A stretch of 13,712 bases of DNA, taken from JANNRW01 sp031401815. GTDB taxonomy: Bacteria > Desulfobacterota > Desulfuromonadia > Geobacterales > DSM-12255. This document shows, in pieces, positions 1-7,002 of this stretch. A model generated the notes under the pieces. The model had not been told where the DNA came from. It was given only the letters and a program-made list of their open reading frames with translations, and ran no database searches. Both the position numbers and the translations under genes were made by a program. Positions within the stretch are counted from its first letter, which is position 1; each line of letters begins with the position of its first letter. The stretch is from assembly GCA_031401815.1 (NCBI GenBank), contig JANNRW010000120.1, positions 1 through 13,712 on the forward strand. The letters are read 5' to 3'.

Positions 1-2655
1 CCCTTCACTGCTCTCAACGCCAACAGTGCCACCCATCAACCCGGCAAGCTGTCGCGAGATCGTCAGCCCCAGACCTGTACCGCCATAACTGCGATTGGTG
101 GAACCGTCCGACTGAGTGAACGGCTCAAATATCATCTGTAGCTTGTCTGTTGCAATGCCGATACCGCTGTCCTTCACCAGGAAGCAGAGGGTCGTCTTTA
201 AAACATCCTCTGCATCTTTACGGATATGCAGAGAGACAGAGCCTCTGGAGGTAAACTTGATGGCGTTACCGATCAGGTTGAAGACAATCTGACGAAGACG
301 AGCCGAGTCCCCTTTCAGTAACAGTGGTACATCCGGATCAATCTGCGCAGTCAGCATCAACCCTTTTTCCCGGGCGCGAAGTGAAAGGATGTTTATGGTT
401 TTGGTCGTCTCTTCCTTCAGGTCAAAATCGTGCGTTTCAAGCTCAATTTTGTGTGCCTCTATTTTTGAGAGATCGAGAATATCACTGATCAGCTCTACAA
501 GATTTCTGCCTGACTGCTTCACCATTTCAACATACTGTCGCTGCTCTCTGGTCAGCTCCGTGTCCAGCAGCAGTTCGGTCAGGCCGATTACACCACTCAG
601 CGGTGTGCGTATTTCATGGCTCATGTTGGCAAGGAACTGGCTTTTGGCGATGCTGGCTGATTCGGCAGCTGATTTGGCCTGAAGCAGCAGATCCTCTGTC
701 TGTTTACGTATTATCGCCGAGCCGATGTGCACTGCAATCCCTTCCAGGATCTCAACAGTTTCTTGAGTAAAATGTCCTTTACGGCGATCATTTAACTGGA
801 TCAGACCGATAATAGTGTCCCTGCTCCGGATCGGCGACAGCGCCACAGAGGCATACCCCTGATGAATGCAGTGATTGCGTGGATTAAGGCGGGGATCTTC
901 GTCAGAAGGGACTTCCAGTAACAGGGATGAATCGTTGGTCCAGCAGCTCCCTCCTGATGTAAAAAGTGGATGGGACGGGTCGGTCTTGCCGGAAATAACC
1001 AGCCCGCAGGTACACTCCAGACTGATATTCCCCTCTTTGTCAAGGCAGACTGAGCCCTCCTCCCGACGAGAAATCAGACTGTTCTCCGCTTCAAGAAAAT
1101 CCGCTGAAAATCCTTCCTGGACAAAATACGGGAAGTCATCCCCCTCCTTCAGACGAATCCCTGCGGCATAGGAGCCGGTTCGCCTCTTCAATGCGGTGAG
1201 GACACGCTGGATCGAAGTCTGAAGATCCCCCGGTTCGTTCAGTATCTGGAGGATTTCGCGACCCATTTCCCGATAGGCATCCGCCCGCTTGCGCTCGGTG
1301 ATGTCATGCAGAAAAGCCACTATCTGACCCTCTTCACCAGGACGATACTGGACACTCACTTCAACATCAAAAATGCGCCCTTCCTTGCGGCGGTGCCGGG
1401 ATTCAAAACGATCTTCGCCCTCTGCTACCACTTTCCGGATGTGGATGGCTGTATCAGCAGCTGTTTCAGATGTTTCCAGGTCGGAAATCTGCATGGAGAG
1501 AAGCTCCTCCATGCTGTAGCCGCTCATCCGGCAGTAGGACTCATTTACATCAAGCAGCCGCCCCTCCAAGTCAACCACCCAGAAGCCGTCCATGGCTGTC
1601 TGCAGGATAGTTCGATGCCTTGTTTCGCTTGCCTTGAGCGCTTTTTCGGTCTCCAGACGTTCCATCTCTCCGGCTGCGCGCACAGCCACTGTTCTCAGGG
1701 TTGCTTCAACCAAGGGACGGTTCTTGATCGAAGAGCGACCTATTACCGCAATCAGGCCAATCGGGCGACCGGCGTGGTCAAAGAGCGTCACGCCTGCATA
1801 ACTCTGGGCCTGTAAATTCTGTAGCACCTGATCCTTCGGAAAGAGCTTGCTTACATCTGCCGGAAAGCAGCAGATCGTTTTACCCACAACATCACCACTA
1901 GGGGTGTCCTGAAGGGTATATGTTACATTGTCCTCAAAATGGTCGTCACACCAGACAGCTACTGTTTGAGCGTTCAAGCCCCCCTCTTCGAGGCGGTCAA
2001 TGCAGACAAAGTCCATGTCGAGAATCTGGGCCAGGTGGCGAGCCAGAGCCTCAAAAAAAGGCTCGTCCTTGGATCCGCTGCCTACCTGGGCGAGAAAAGC
2101 CTGAACCTCTTCAAATCGCTTGTGCTCATTGACATCGGTCAAAGTCATCCAGTAATCGCTATTTTTAGCAGGGGCAATCTGCAAATGCGCCCAGAAATGT
2201 GAGCCGTCGGCCCTTATCAGGCGCATCTCCCAGACCTGCGTATCAGCTGACTCAATAATTCTCTTGCGATGCCGGTAATATAGATCCTGATCCTCCGGCA
2301 AGATGAATTTTGACATCAGATTCCCGAGTAACTTTGTTCGTACTACTCCAAACATTCTTGCTGCGGTAAGATTGGCCTCCTGAATGAGCCCGTTTTTGTT
2401 GAAGGTCAGATAGCCTACAGGCGCCAGGTCATAAAGCTCAAAGTAGCGGGTTCGCGCTGCGTCCAGTTCATGCTGCGCCTGACGCAACTCATCGACCTGC
2501 ATCTCCAGCTCGATCTGATGCACCCGCAGATCATGAAGGAGGAGCTCTGTCTCTTCGGGCGAAGAGGTATGTGAAGCCGCCACCATATCCAGACGAGCTT
2601 TTTCTTCTGCGCGCTGGCGAAGCGCCCGGAGTGATTCAACCGCATTTTTTGTCAT
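1..2655 (-). CDS. PAS-GAF-PAS-GAF sensor histidine kinase (partial, C-terminus off window)
   Basis: Soluble sensor histidine kinase, open in one frame for 885 codons with no stop before the window edge. Domains by residue: short coiled coil (about 40-65), PAS (about 66-178), GAF (about 180-325), PAS ending in a typical DITERK tail (about 345-455), GAF (about 462-640), HisKA with phospho-acceptor His680 in MSHEIRTPLSG, then HATPase_c. The ATPase shows the N-box NLIGNAIKF (793-801), G1 DSGIGI (829-834) and G2 GGTGLGL (about 857). No membrane segment is visible, so it should sense a cytoplasmic signal. The second GAF carries Cys537, Cys548, Cys550, Cys571 and Cys596, including an ECTCG motif. 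The ATG at 2655 follows an AGGGGAG ribosome site and lies 21 bp after the sucB stop, so co-transcription is likely. A receiver domain could follow beyond the edge. The ligand and cognate regulator are unknown. Confidence 0.93.
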   Translation of the reverse strand, partial: MTKNAVESLRALRQRAEEKARLDMVAASHTSSPEETELLLHDLRVHQIELEMQVDELRQAQHELDAARTRYFELYDLAPVGYLTFNKNGLIQEANLTAARMFGVVRTKLLGNLMSKFILPEDQDLYYRHRKRIIESADTQVWEMRLIRADGSHFWAHLQIAPAKNSDYWMTLTDVNEHKRFEEVQAFLAQVGSGSKDEPFFEALARHLAQILDMDFVCIDRLEEGGLNAQTVAVWCDDHFEDNVTYTLQDTPSGDVVGKTICCFPADVSKLFPKDQVLQNLQAQSYAGVTLFDHAGRPIGLIAVIGRSSIKNRPLVEATLRTVAVRAAGEMERLETEKALKASETRHRTILQTAMDGFWVVDLEGRLLDVNESYCRMSGYSMEELLSMQISDLETSETAADTAIHIRKVVAEGEDRFESRHRRKEGRIFDVEVSVQYRPGEEGQIVAFLHDITERKRADAYREMGREILQILNEPGDLQTSIQRVLTALKRRTGSYAAGIRLKEGDDFPYFVQEGFSADFLEAENSLISRREEGSVCLDKEGNISLECTCGLVISGKTDPSHPLFTSGGSCWTNDSSLLLEVPSDEDPRLNPRNHCIHQGYASVALSPIRSRDTIIGLIQLNDRRKGHFTQETVEILEGIAVHIGSAIIRKQTEDLLLQAKSAAESASIAKSQFLANMSHEIRTPLSGVIGLTELLLDTELTREQRQYVEMVKQSGRNLVELISDILDLSKIEAHKIELETHDFDLKEETTKTINILSLRAREKGLMLTAQIDPDVPLLLKGDSARLRQIVFNLIGNAIKFTSRGSVSLHIRKDAEDVLKTTLCFLVKDSGIGIATDKLQMIFEPFTQSDGSTNRSYGGTGLGLTISRQLAGLMGGTVGVESSEG

Positions 2656-2676
2656 GATCTGACTCCCCTCTGATTC

Positions 2677-3927
2677 CTAACTCTCAAGCAACAACTCCTC
2701 CGGCTCTTCCACCAGCGCTTTTACCCTCTTCAGAAACTCGACTGCTTCCCGGCCATCGATCAGCCGGTGATCATAAGATAGTGCAAGGTACATCATCGGG
2801 CGGATTACTATCATGCCATCCCGGACAACCGGTCTCTCCTGGATGGCATGCATGCCGAGGACTCCGCTCTGGGGAGGGTTTAATATGGGGGTTGAAAGGA
2901 GCGAGCCGTAAACCCCGCCATTACTGATGGTGAATGTCCCCCCTTGAAGATCGGCTATTTCCAGCCGGTTCCCCTCTATCCTGGCGGCCAGCTCCACGAT
3001 CTTCTGCTCAATCTCCCAGAAGTGAAGCCGGTCAGCACCCCGGATTATCGGGACAACAAGCCCCTTTTTCCCGCTGATTGCTATGCCGATGTCGTAGTAG
3101 TTGTGAAAGACAATATCACTGTTGTCAATTGAAGCATTGACCGTCGGGAACTCCCTCAGAGCCTCGCAACAAGCCTTTACAAAGAACGACATGAAGCCCA
3201 GTGGAACACCATGCCTCTCCCGCATCTGCTCTTTATGGCGTCCCCGCAATTCAATTATCCGGCTCATGTCTGCTTCGTTGAAAGTGGTCAGCATGGCGGT
3301 CTGCTGCCGCGCAGCAAGAAGGCGCTCTGAGATCCGCTTGCGGATCGGCGTCATCGGCACCCGTTGTTCCCTTGCAGGATGGAGAGTTGCAGGATCAGTC
3401 ACCGAAATTTCGGAAGCACCATATGGTGTCGGCTCTTCCGAGCGAACTGACAGCAGCGGCTCAGACTCGCTCCCACCCCCTCCTGATCCCGGCTCGCTGC
3501 TCCCAGTTCCCAATTCCCTGTTCCCAGTTCCCAATTCCCTCTCCCCTGAAGTCAAAACATCCCCTGCCATCACTCTTCCTTTCTTGCCACTCCCTGCCAG
3601 CAAAGAGAGATCTACCCCTTTTTCTGTTGCCAGTTTTCGTGCCTGAGGGGAGCTGGGAGGCAGAGCAGACGCTGGAGTGGCAGAAATATCCAGAGTTGCC
3701 CCCTCATCAATCCGACCGATAACAGTGCCTATCTTCACACTCTCCCCTTCCGGAACCATGACAGTAAGAGTGCCGGAAACATCGGCATGCAGCTCCATGG
3801 TTATCTTGTCTGTTTCAATCTCGCAGAGAATTTCATCCTTTGCGACCACTGAACCGCTCTTTTTCATCCATTTGGCAACCAGCGCCTCAACAACAGATTC
3901 ACCGACCGAGGGGATCTTGATATCCAT
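2677..3927 (-). CDS. sucB: Dihydrolipoamide succinyltransferase, E2 of 2-oxoglutarate dehydrogenase
   Basis: E2 core of the 2-oxoglutarate dehydrogenase complex. It takes the succinyl group from E1 on a swinging lipoyl arm and passes it to CoA in the TCA cycle. At 416 residues it has normal family length. It shows a lipoyl domain (1-75) with lipoylated Lys41 in ETDKITM, a peripheral-subunit-binding domain (about 91-125, SPQARKLA and GKKGRVMAGDV), a flexible linker (126-185) and the acyltransferase domain (186-416). The catalytic HxxxDG motif is His387-Asp391. The ATG at 3927 has AGGAG six bases upstream. The linker holds a 7-residue tandem repeat (ELGTGNR, ELGTGSS) encoded by a G-rich heptamer array. 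The gene follows sucA and precedes a histidine kinase by 21 bp. A pyruvate or branched-chain E2 is possible from sequence alone, but the adjacent SucA-type E1 argues for succinyltransferase. Confidence 0.95.
   Translation of the reverse strand: MDIKIPSVGESVVEALVAKWMKKSGSVVAKDEILCEIETDKITMELHADVSGTLTVMVPEGESVKIGTVIGRIDEGATLDISATPASALPPSSPQARKLATEKGVDLSLLAGSGKKGRVMAGDVLTSGERELGTGNRELGTGSSEPGSGGGGSESEPLLSVRSEEPTPYGASEISVTDPATLHPAREQRVPMTPIRKRISERLLAARQQTAMLTTFNEADMSRIIELRGRHKEQMRERHGVPLGFMSFFVKACCEALREFPTVNASIDNSDIVFHNYYDIGIAISGKKGLVVPIIRGADRLHFWEIEQKIVELAARIEGNRLEIADLQGGTFTISNGGVYGSLLSTPILNPPQSGVLGMHAIQERPVVRDGMIVIRPMMYLALSYDHRLIDGREAVEFLKRVKALVEEPEELLLES
3501..3542 (-). repeat. 21-bp tandem repeat built from GGGAAYT heptamers, inside sucB linker
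   Basis: Two adjacent 21-bp units (3501-3521 and 3522-3542) differ only at the 20th base of the unit. On the coding strand each is three heptamers of the form GGGAATT, GGGAACT, GGGAACA or GGGAGCA. The two units encode ELGTGNR and ELGTGSS. With flanking sequence there are more than six GGG runs separated by mostly 4-base spacers, so a G-quadruplex in the coding strand or mRNA is possible. Confidence 0.85.
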
Positions 3928-3996
3928 ATTTTTCTCCTGAAATCACCGCACTGCATTTTCTGTAGTAGTGTCCGGTTTGGTTTATGCAGTTGACTT

Positions 3997-4114
3997 ATAA
4001 GTTCCCCCTCCCTTGACGGGAGGGGGTCAGGGGGTGGGAGAAGTTGCAACTTACTGATATGATGGCATCTTCCCCCCACCCTAACCCTCCCCCGCCAAGG
4101 GGGAGGGGACTTGT
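3997..4114. repeat. Inverted pair of REP-like GC-rich hairpins between sucA and sucB
   Basis: Two related elements, about 3997-4043 and 4069-4114, lie in opposite orientation and align over about 45 bases. Each forms its own hairpin. The left has a perfect 9-bp stem (4004-4012 with 4018-4026, loop TTGAC). The right has a perfect 9-bp stem (4085-4093 with 4099-4107, loop GCCAA). The two can also pair with each other. This layout resembles a BIME, that is, paired REP sequences. They fill most of the 211-bp gap inside the probable sucAB transcript and have no U-run, so they look more like an mRNA-stability or processing element than a terminator. Bases 3928-3996 hold only the sucB ribosome site and nothing else recognised. 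Confidence 0.75.
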
Positions 4115-4138
4115 TTAGAGAATTTGCGAGTGCAGCAG

Positions 4139-6829
4139 TTATATCCGATCTGCAAATGCCTCTTCAATTATCCGTTTCTGCTCCTCACCATGCTGCCGGT
4201 GGGAACCGGTCGCAGGAGCTGCTGAAGCCGGTCGGCCAACGTAACCCGGCACTCTCCCCAGATACTCTGTAAAATACGGCTGCAAAAACTGCCAGGCCCC
4301 CATTTTGGCCGGCTCCTCCTGAACCCATCGACAGCTTTTCACTGCCGGATAAGCAGCTACCATCTTTCGAAGCAGATCCCCGCGAAAGGGGTAAAACTGT
4401 TCAATCCGGATTATTGCCACTTCAGGATGAGCACCCTTTTCTCGCTGCTCCAGGAGTTCATAATATATTTTCCCGCTACAAAAGAGCATGGTAGTCACAG
4501 TCGAAGGAGCAGCTGTATCAGCGATTATCTCCTGAAAACCTCCAGCAGCAAGTTCATCAAGAGATGAGACACACCCTGGATGGCGCAACAGGCTTTTTGG
4601 GGTAAAAACAATCAGCGGTATCCGGAAAACCTGCTTCATCTGCCGACGAATGAGATGAAACATCTGGGCAGGGGTGGAAGGGTAAACAACCTGAAGATTA
4701 TTTTCTGCGCAAAGAGAGAGAAACCTCTCAATCCGGGCACTGGAGTGTTCCGCGCCGTGCCCTTCGTACCCGTGCGGAAGGAGCAGCACCAGCCCGCTTG
4801 CGCGATCCCACTTGCTCTCTCCGGAGGAGATGAACTGATCAATAATCACCTGGGCACCGTTGGCAAAGTCCCCGAACTGCGCCTCCCAGATGGTCAGCCA
4901 TTCCGGGGTAGCAACGCTGTAACCATATTCAAAGCCGAGCACAGCGCTTTCGGAAAGCATGCTGTCGTATACCCTGAAAGACCCTTCACTCTCCAGCGCA
5001 GCCAGAGGGGTATGGCTCGTCTCCTTATGAAGATCGTGCAGAACAGCATGGCGGTGATTAAATGTACCTCGCCGGGAATCCTGCCCGGAGAGCCGCACCG
5101 ATACCCCTTCCTGAAGCAGGGTTGCAAAGGCAAGAGCCTCTGCATTCCCCCAATCGATCCCTTCCCCCTGCTCTACTGCGGCAAGCCGCTTTTGATAAAG
5201 CGTAACCAGCTTTTGATGAGGGGTAAATGATGCAGGGAAACGGACCAACTCTTTTGCAAGCTTCAAAACAGTTTCGTTCGACACTGCTGTCGCTGCCACA
5301 CCCGGTCTGTACTCACGGCTGATCTTGCGCCAGTCACCTTTAAAACCCTGGTCAGTTGGCACTGTGTCCTTGCCGACTGCCGCCTCCAGCCTTGCGCTGT
5401 AGGCATCTGCCATCTTTTGGATTACTGCGGGAGTAACACCCCTCTCAACAAGACGCTCCGAGTAAAGAAGATGTGGTGCTGTGCGCTGCCTGATCTGCTC
5501 GTACATAAGCGGCTGGGTGAATGCAGGTTCATCCCCTTCGTTATGTCCATGAAGACGATAGCAGATGATCTCCACTACCACATCACGGCCAAATTCCAGC
5601 CGGTAATCGAGCGCCAGTTGGACGACACATGCTACGGCCTCCGGCTCTTCACCATGTACATGGAAAATCGGCACCATCAGCATTTTGGCAACATCAGTTG
5701 CATATCGGGTAGAACGTGCATCAGCCGGAAGAGTTGTGAATCCGATCTGGTTATTTATAACTATATGCAGAGTGCCGCCGGTTCCATACCCTTCAAGCTG
5801 GGAAAGATTGAGGGTTTCCGCTACGATACCCTGGCCGGCAAATGCAGCTTCACCATGAACAAGAATTGGCAGAACCTCCTGGCGGCCTCTCTCACCTCTT
5901 CTCTCCTGGTGAGCCCGGCTCTTCCCTTCTACAAGCGGATCTACCGCTTCCAGATGACTCGGGTTGAAGGCAAGGGAGAGATGAAGCCGCTCTCCGGAAG
6001 GGAGTTCCCTGTCTGCCGAATATCCCTTGTGATACTTCACGTCCCCTTCTCCAACAACGCCATGGAGGAGGTTATCTTCAAACTCGGCAAATATGTTGGC
6101 AAGCGGTTTCCCCAGGATGTTGGCCAGAACATTCAGCCTCCCCCGGTGTGACATGCCGAGAATAATATCCCTGACCCCAAGTGATGCGCCATGAGTAATC
6201 GCCTGATCCAGACAGACAATGAGCACCTCCCCCCCTTCCAGTGAAAACCGCTTCTGTCCGGGGAATCGACGGTGCAGAAACTCTTCGAAAAGAGTCGCCT
6301 CCTGGAGCCTGGCAAGAAGTTGTAACTGCTGCTCCTGATTGAATTGCAGCCGGTTGCGCTGGGGCTCCATACGGTCGATCAGCCACTGTCGCTCGGTTGG
6401 CTCCTGTATATACATGAACTCTACACCGATTGAACGACAGTAGGTCTCCTGCATTGTCGCCAGAATTTCGCGCAAGGTGGCAGCGTTTTTGTGATAACGG
6501 CGTGTATGAAAAACCGTATCCAGATCGTCAACGGTCAGAGCGAAAGCAGCAAGATCAAGAAGAGGGTGTGAAATGGTGCAGGGGGAGAGTGGATCAGTGC
6601 AGGCGATAAGGTGGCCTATGTCGCGATAGCGATAGATAAGCGACTGCACACCGGAATTGCGCAAGACCTCCGGCATGTCCGGATGCGCCAGCTCCAGCGG
6701 CGTCTCTCTCCCCAGATCAAAACCGGCAAAAAACGCCCGCCATTCAGGCTCCAGACTCTCCGGAGCCTGTTGCCATCGGCGATACTGCTCTTCAACCCAC
6801 TGCGGGCTGAGATTCTGGAGAAATGTCAT
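4139..6829 (-). CDS. sucA: 2-oxoglutarate dehydrogenase E1 component
   Basis: Thiamine-diphosphate enzyme that decarboxylates 2-oxoglutarate and succinylates the E2 lipoyl group. It has 896 residues, close to the usual 900-930. It carries the N-terminal E2-binding segment (FLQNLSPQWVEEQYRRW), the ThDP domain (GMSHRGRLNV about 226-235, GDVKYHKGYS about 262-271, FNPSHLE, INNQIGFTT about 358-366, HGHNEGDEP) and a C-terminal transketolase-like pyrimidine domain. The usual Mg-binding HGDAA reads HGEAA here (Glu at about residue 327, codon GAA). The ATG at 6829 is preferred over the in-frame TTG at 6832 because the AAGGGGG ribosome site (6835-6841) is 5 bases from the ATG and only 2 from the TTG. 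sucB follows after 211 bp. No lpd gene is in the window. Confidence 0.95.
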   Translation of the reverse strand: MTFLQNLSPQWVEEQYRRWQQAPESLEPEWRAFFAGFDLGRETPLELAHPDMPEVLRNSGVQSLIYRYRDIGHLIACTDPLSPCTISHPLLDLAAFALTVDDLDTVFHTRRYHKNAATLREILATMQETYCRSIGVEFMYIQEPTERQWLIDRMEPQRNRLQFNQEQQLQLLARLQEATLFEEFLHRRFPGQKRFSLEGGEVLIVCLDQAITHGASLGVRDIILGMSHRGRLNVLANILGKPLANIFAEFEDNLLHGVVGEGDVKYHKGYSADRELPSGERLHLSLAFNPSHLEAVDPLVEGKSRAHQERRGERGRQEVLPILVHGEAAFAGQGIVAETLNLSQLEGYGTGGTLHIVINNQIGFTTLPADARSTRYATDVAKMLMVPIFHVHGEEPEAVACVVQLALDYRLEFGRDVVVEIICYRLHGHNEGDEPAFTQPLMYEQIRQRTAPHLLYSERLVERGVTPAVIQKMADAYSARLEAAVGKDTVPTDQGFKGDWRKISREYRPGVAATAVSNETVLKLAKELVRFPASFTPHQKLVTLYQKRLAAVEQGEGIDWGNAEALAFATLLQEGVSVRLSGQDSRRGTFNHRHAVLHDLHKETSHTPLAALESEGSFRVYDSMLSESAVLGFEYGYSVATPEWLTIWEAQFGDFANGAQVIIDQFISSGESKWDRASGLVLLLPHGYEGHGAEHSSARIERFLSLCAENNLQVVYPSTPAQMFHLIRRQMKQVFRIPLIVFTPKSLLRHPGCVSSLDELAAGGFQEIIADTAAPSTVTTMLFCSGKIYYELLEQREKGAHPEVAIIRIEQFYPFRGDLLRKMVAAYPAVKSCRWVQEEPAKMGAWQFLQPYFTEYLGRVPGYVGRPASAAPATGSHRQHGEEQKRIIEEAFADRI

Positions 6830-6834
6830 CAAGA

Positions 6835-6841
6835 CCCCCTT
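6835..6841 (-). promoter_or_regulatory. Ribosome binding site that fixes the sucA start
   Basis: AAGGGGG on the minus strand, 5 bases before ATG 6829. It is too close (2 bases) to the TTG at 6832, so it supports the 896-residue SucA. Confidence 0.7.
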
Positions 6842-6854
6842 CTGCTCTCAGAAG

Positions 6855-6885
6855 ATACTAACATAATTTTCTCACATCTTTTCAA
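6855..6885 (-). promoter_or_regulatory. Candidate sigma70-type promoter for sucA
   Basis: TTGAAA (6880-6885) and TAGTAT (6855-6860) on the minus strand, spacer 19 bases, or 18 if the -10 is read as TTAGTA. It lies in the 173-bp divergent gap just upstream of the sucA ribosome site. The match is moderate and the spacer long, so this is only a candidate. Confidence 0.3.
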
Positions 6886-6929
6886 ACATTCAGGGTTTTT
6901 AGAGACAATGGAACCATCTTCAGGGTAGT

Positions 6930-6959
6930 TTGACTAATCAGGTTACGGTGTGTTACGTT
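6930..6959 (+). promoter_or_regulatory. Weak candidate promoter for the helicase gene
   Basis: TTGACT (6930-6935) is followed after 18 bases by a poor -10, TACGTT (6954-6959). A short GGTG ribosome site sits 4 bases before ATG 7003. The -35 is good and the -10 is not. Confidence 0.25.
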
Positions 6960-7002
6960 AAATCCCGATCTCAACCCGGATATATTTGTTAAATGGTGAA
7001 TT

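Noticed and set aside
1306..1815. 169-codon open frame on the plus strand
   Set aside because: It is antisense to the PAS and GAF region of the histidine kinase, whose frame is intact and rich in family motifs.
3501..3542. Possible CRISPR-like repeats
   Set aside because: The units are 21 bp, directly adjacent with no spacers, and in frame in sucB.
3122..3646. 174-codon plus-strand frame with Pro/Ser repeats
   Set aside because: It is antisense to sucB; the repeat is just the complement of the heptamer array.
3966..3990. AGTGTCCGGTTTGG-like sequence resembling the tip of some insertion sequences
   Set aside because: Only about 15 bases, with no matching opposite end, transposase fragment or target duplication in the window.
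4004..4107. GC-rich hairpins read as rho-independent terminators of sucA
   Set aside because: Neither stem is followed by a U-run on the minus strand, and a stop between E1 and E2 would be unexpected.
5417..6151. 244-codon open frame on the plus strand
   Set aside because: It lies wholly opposite sucA, has no recognisable domain, and sucA motifs on the other strand are unambiguous.
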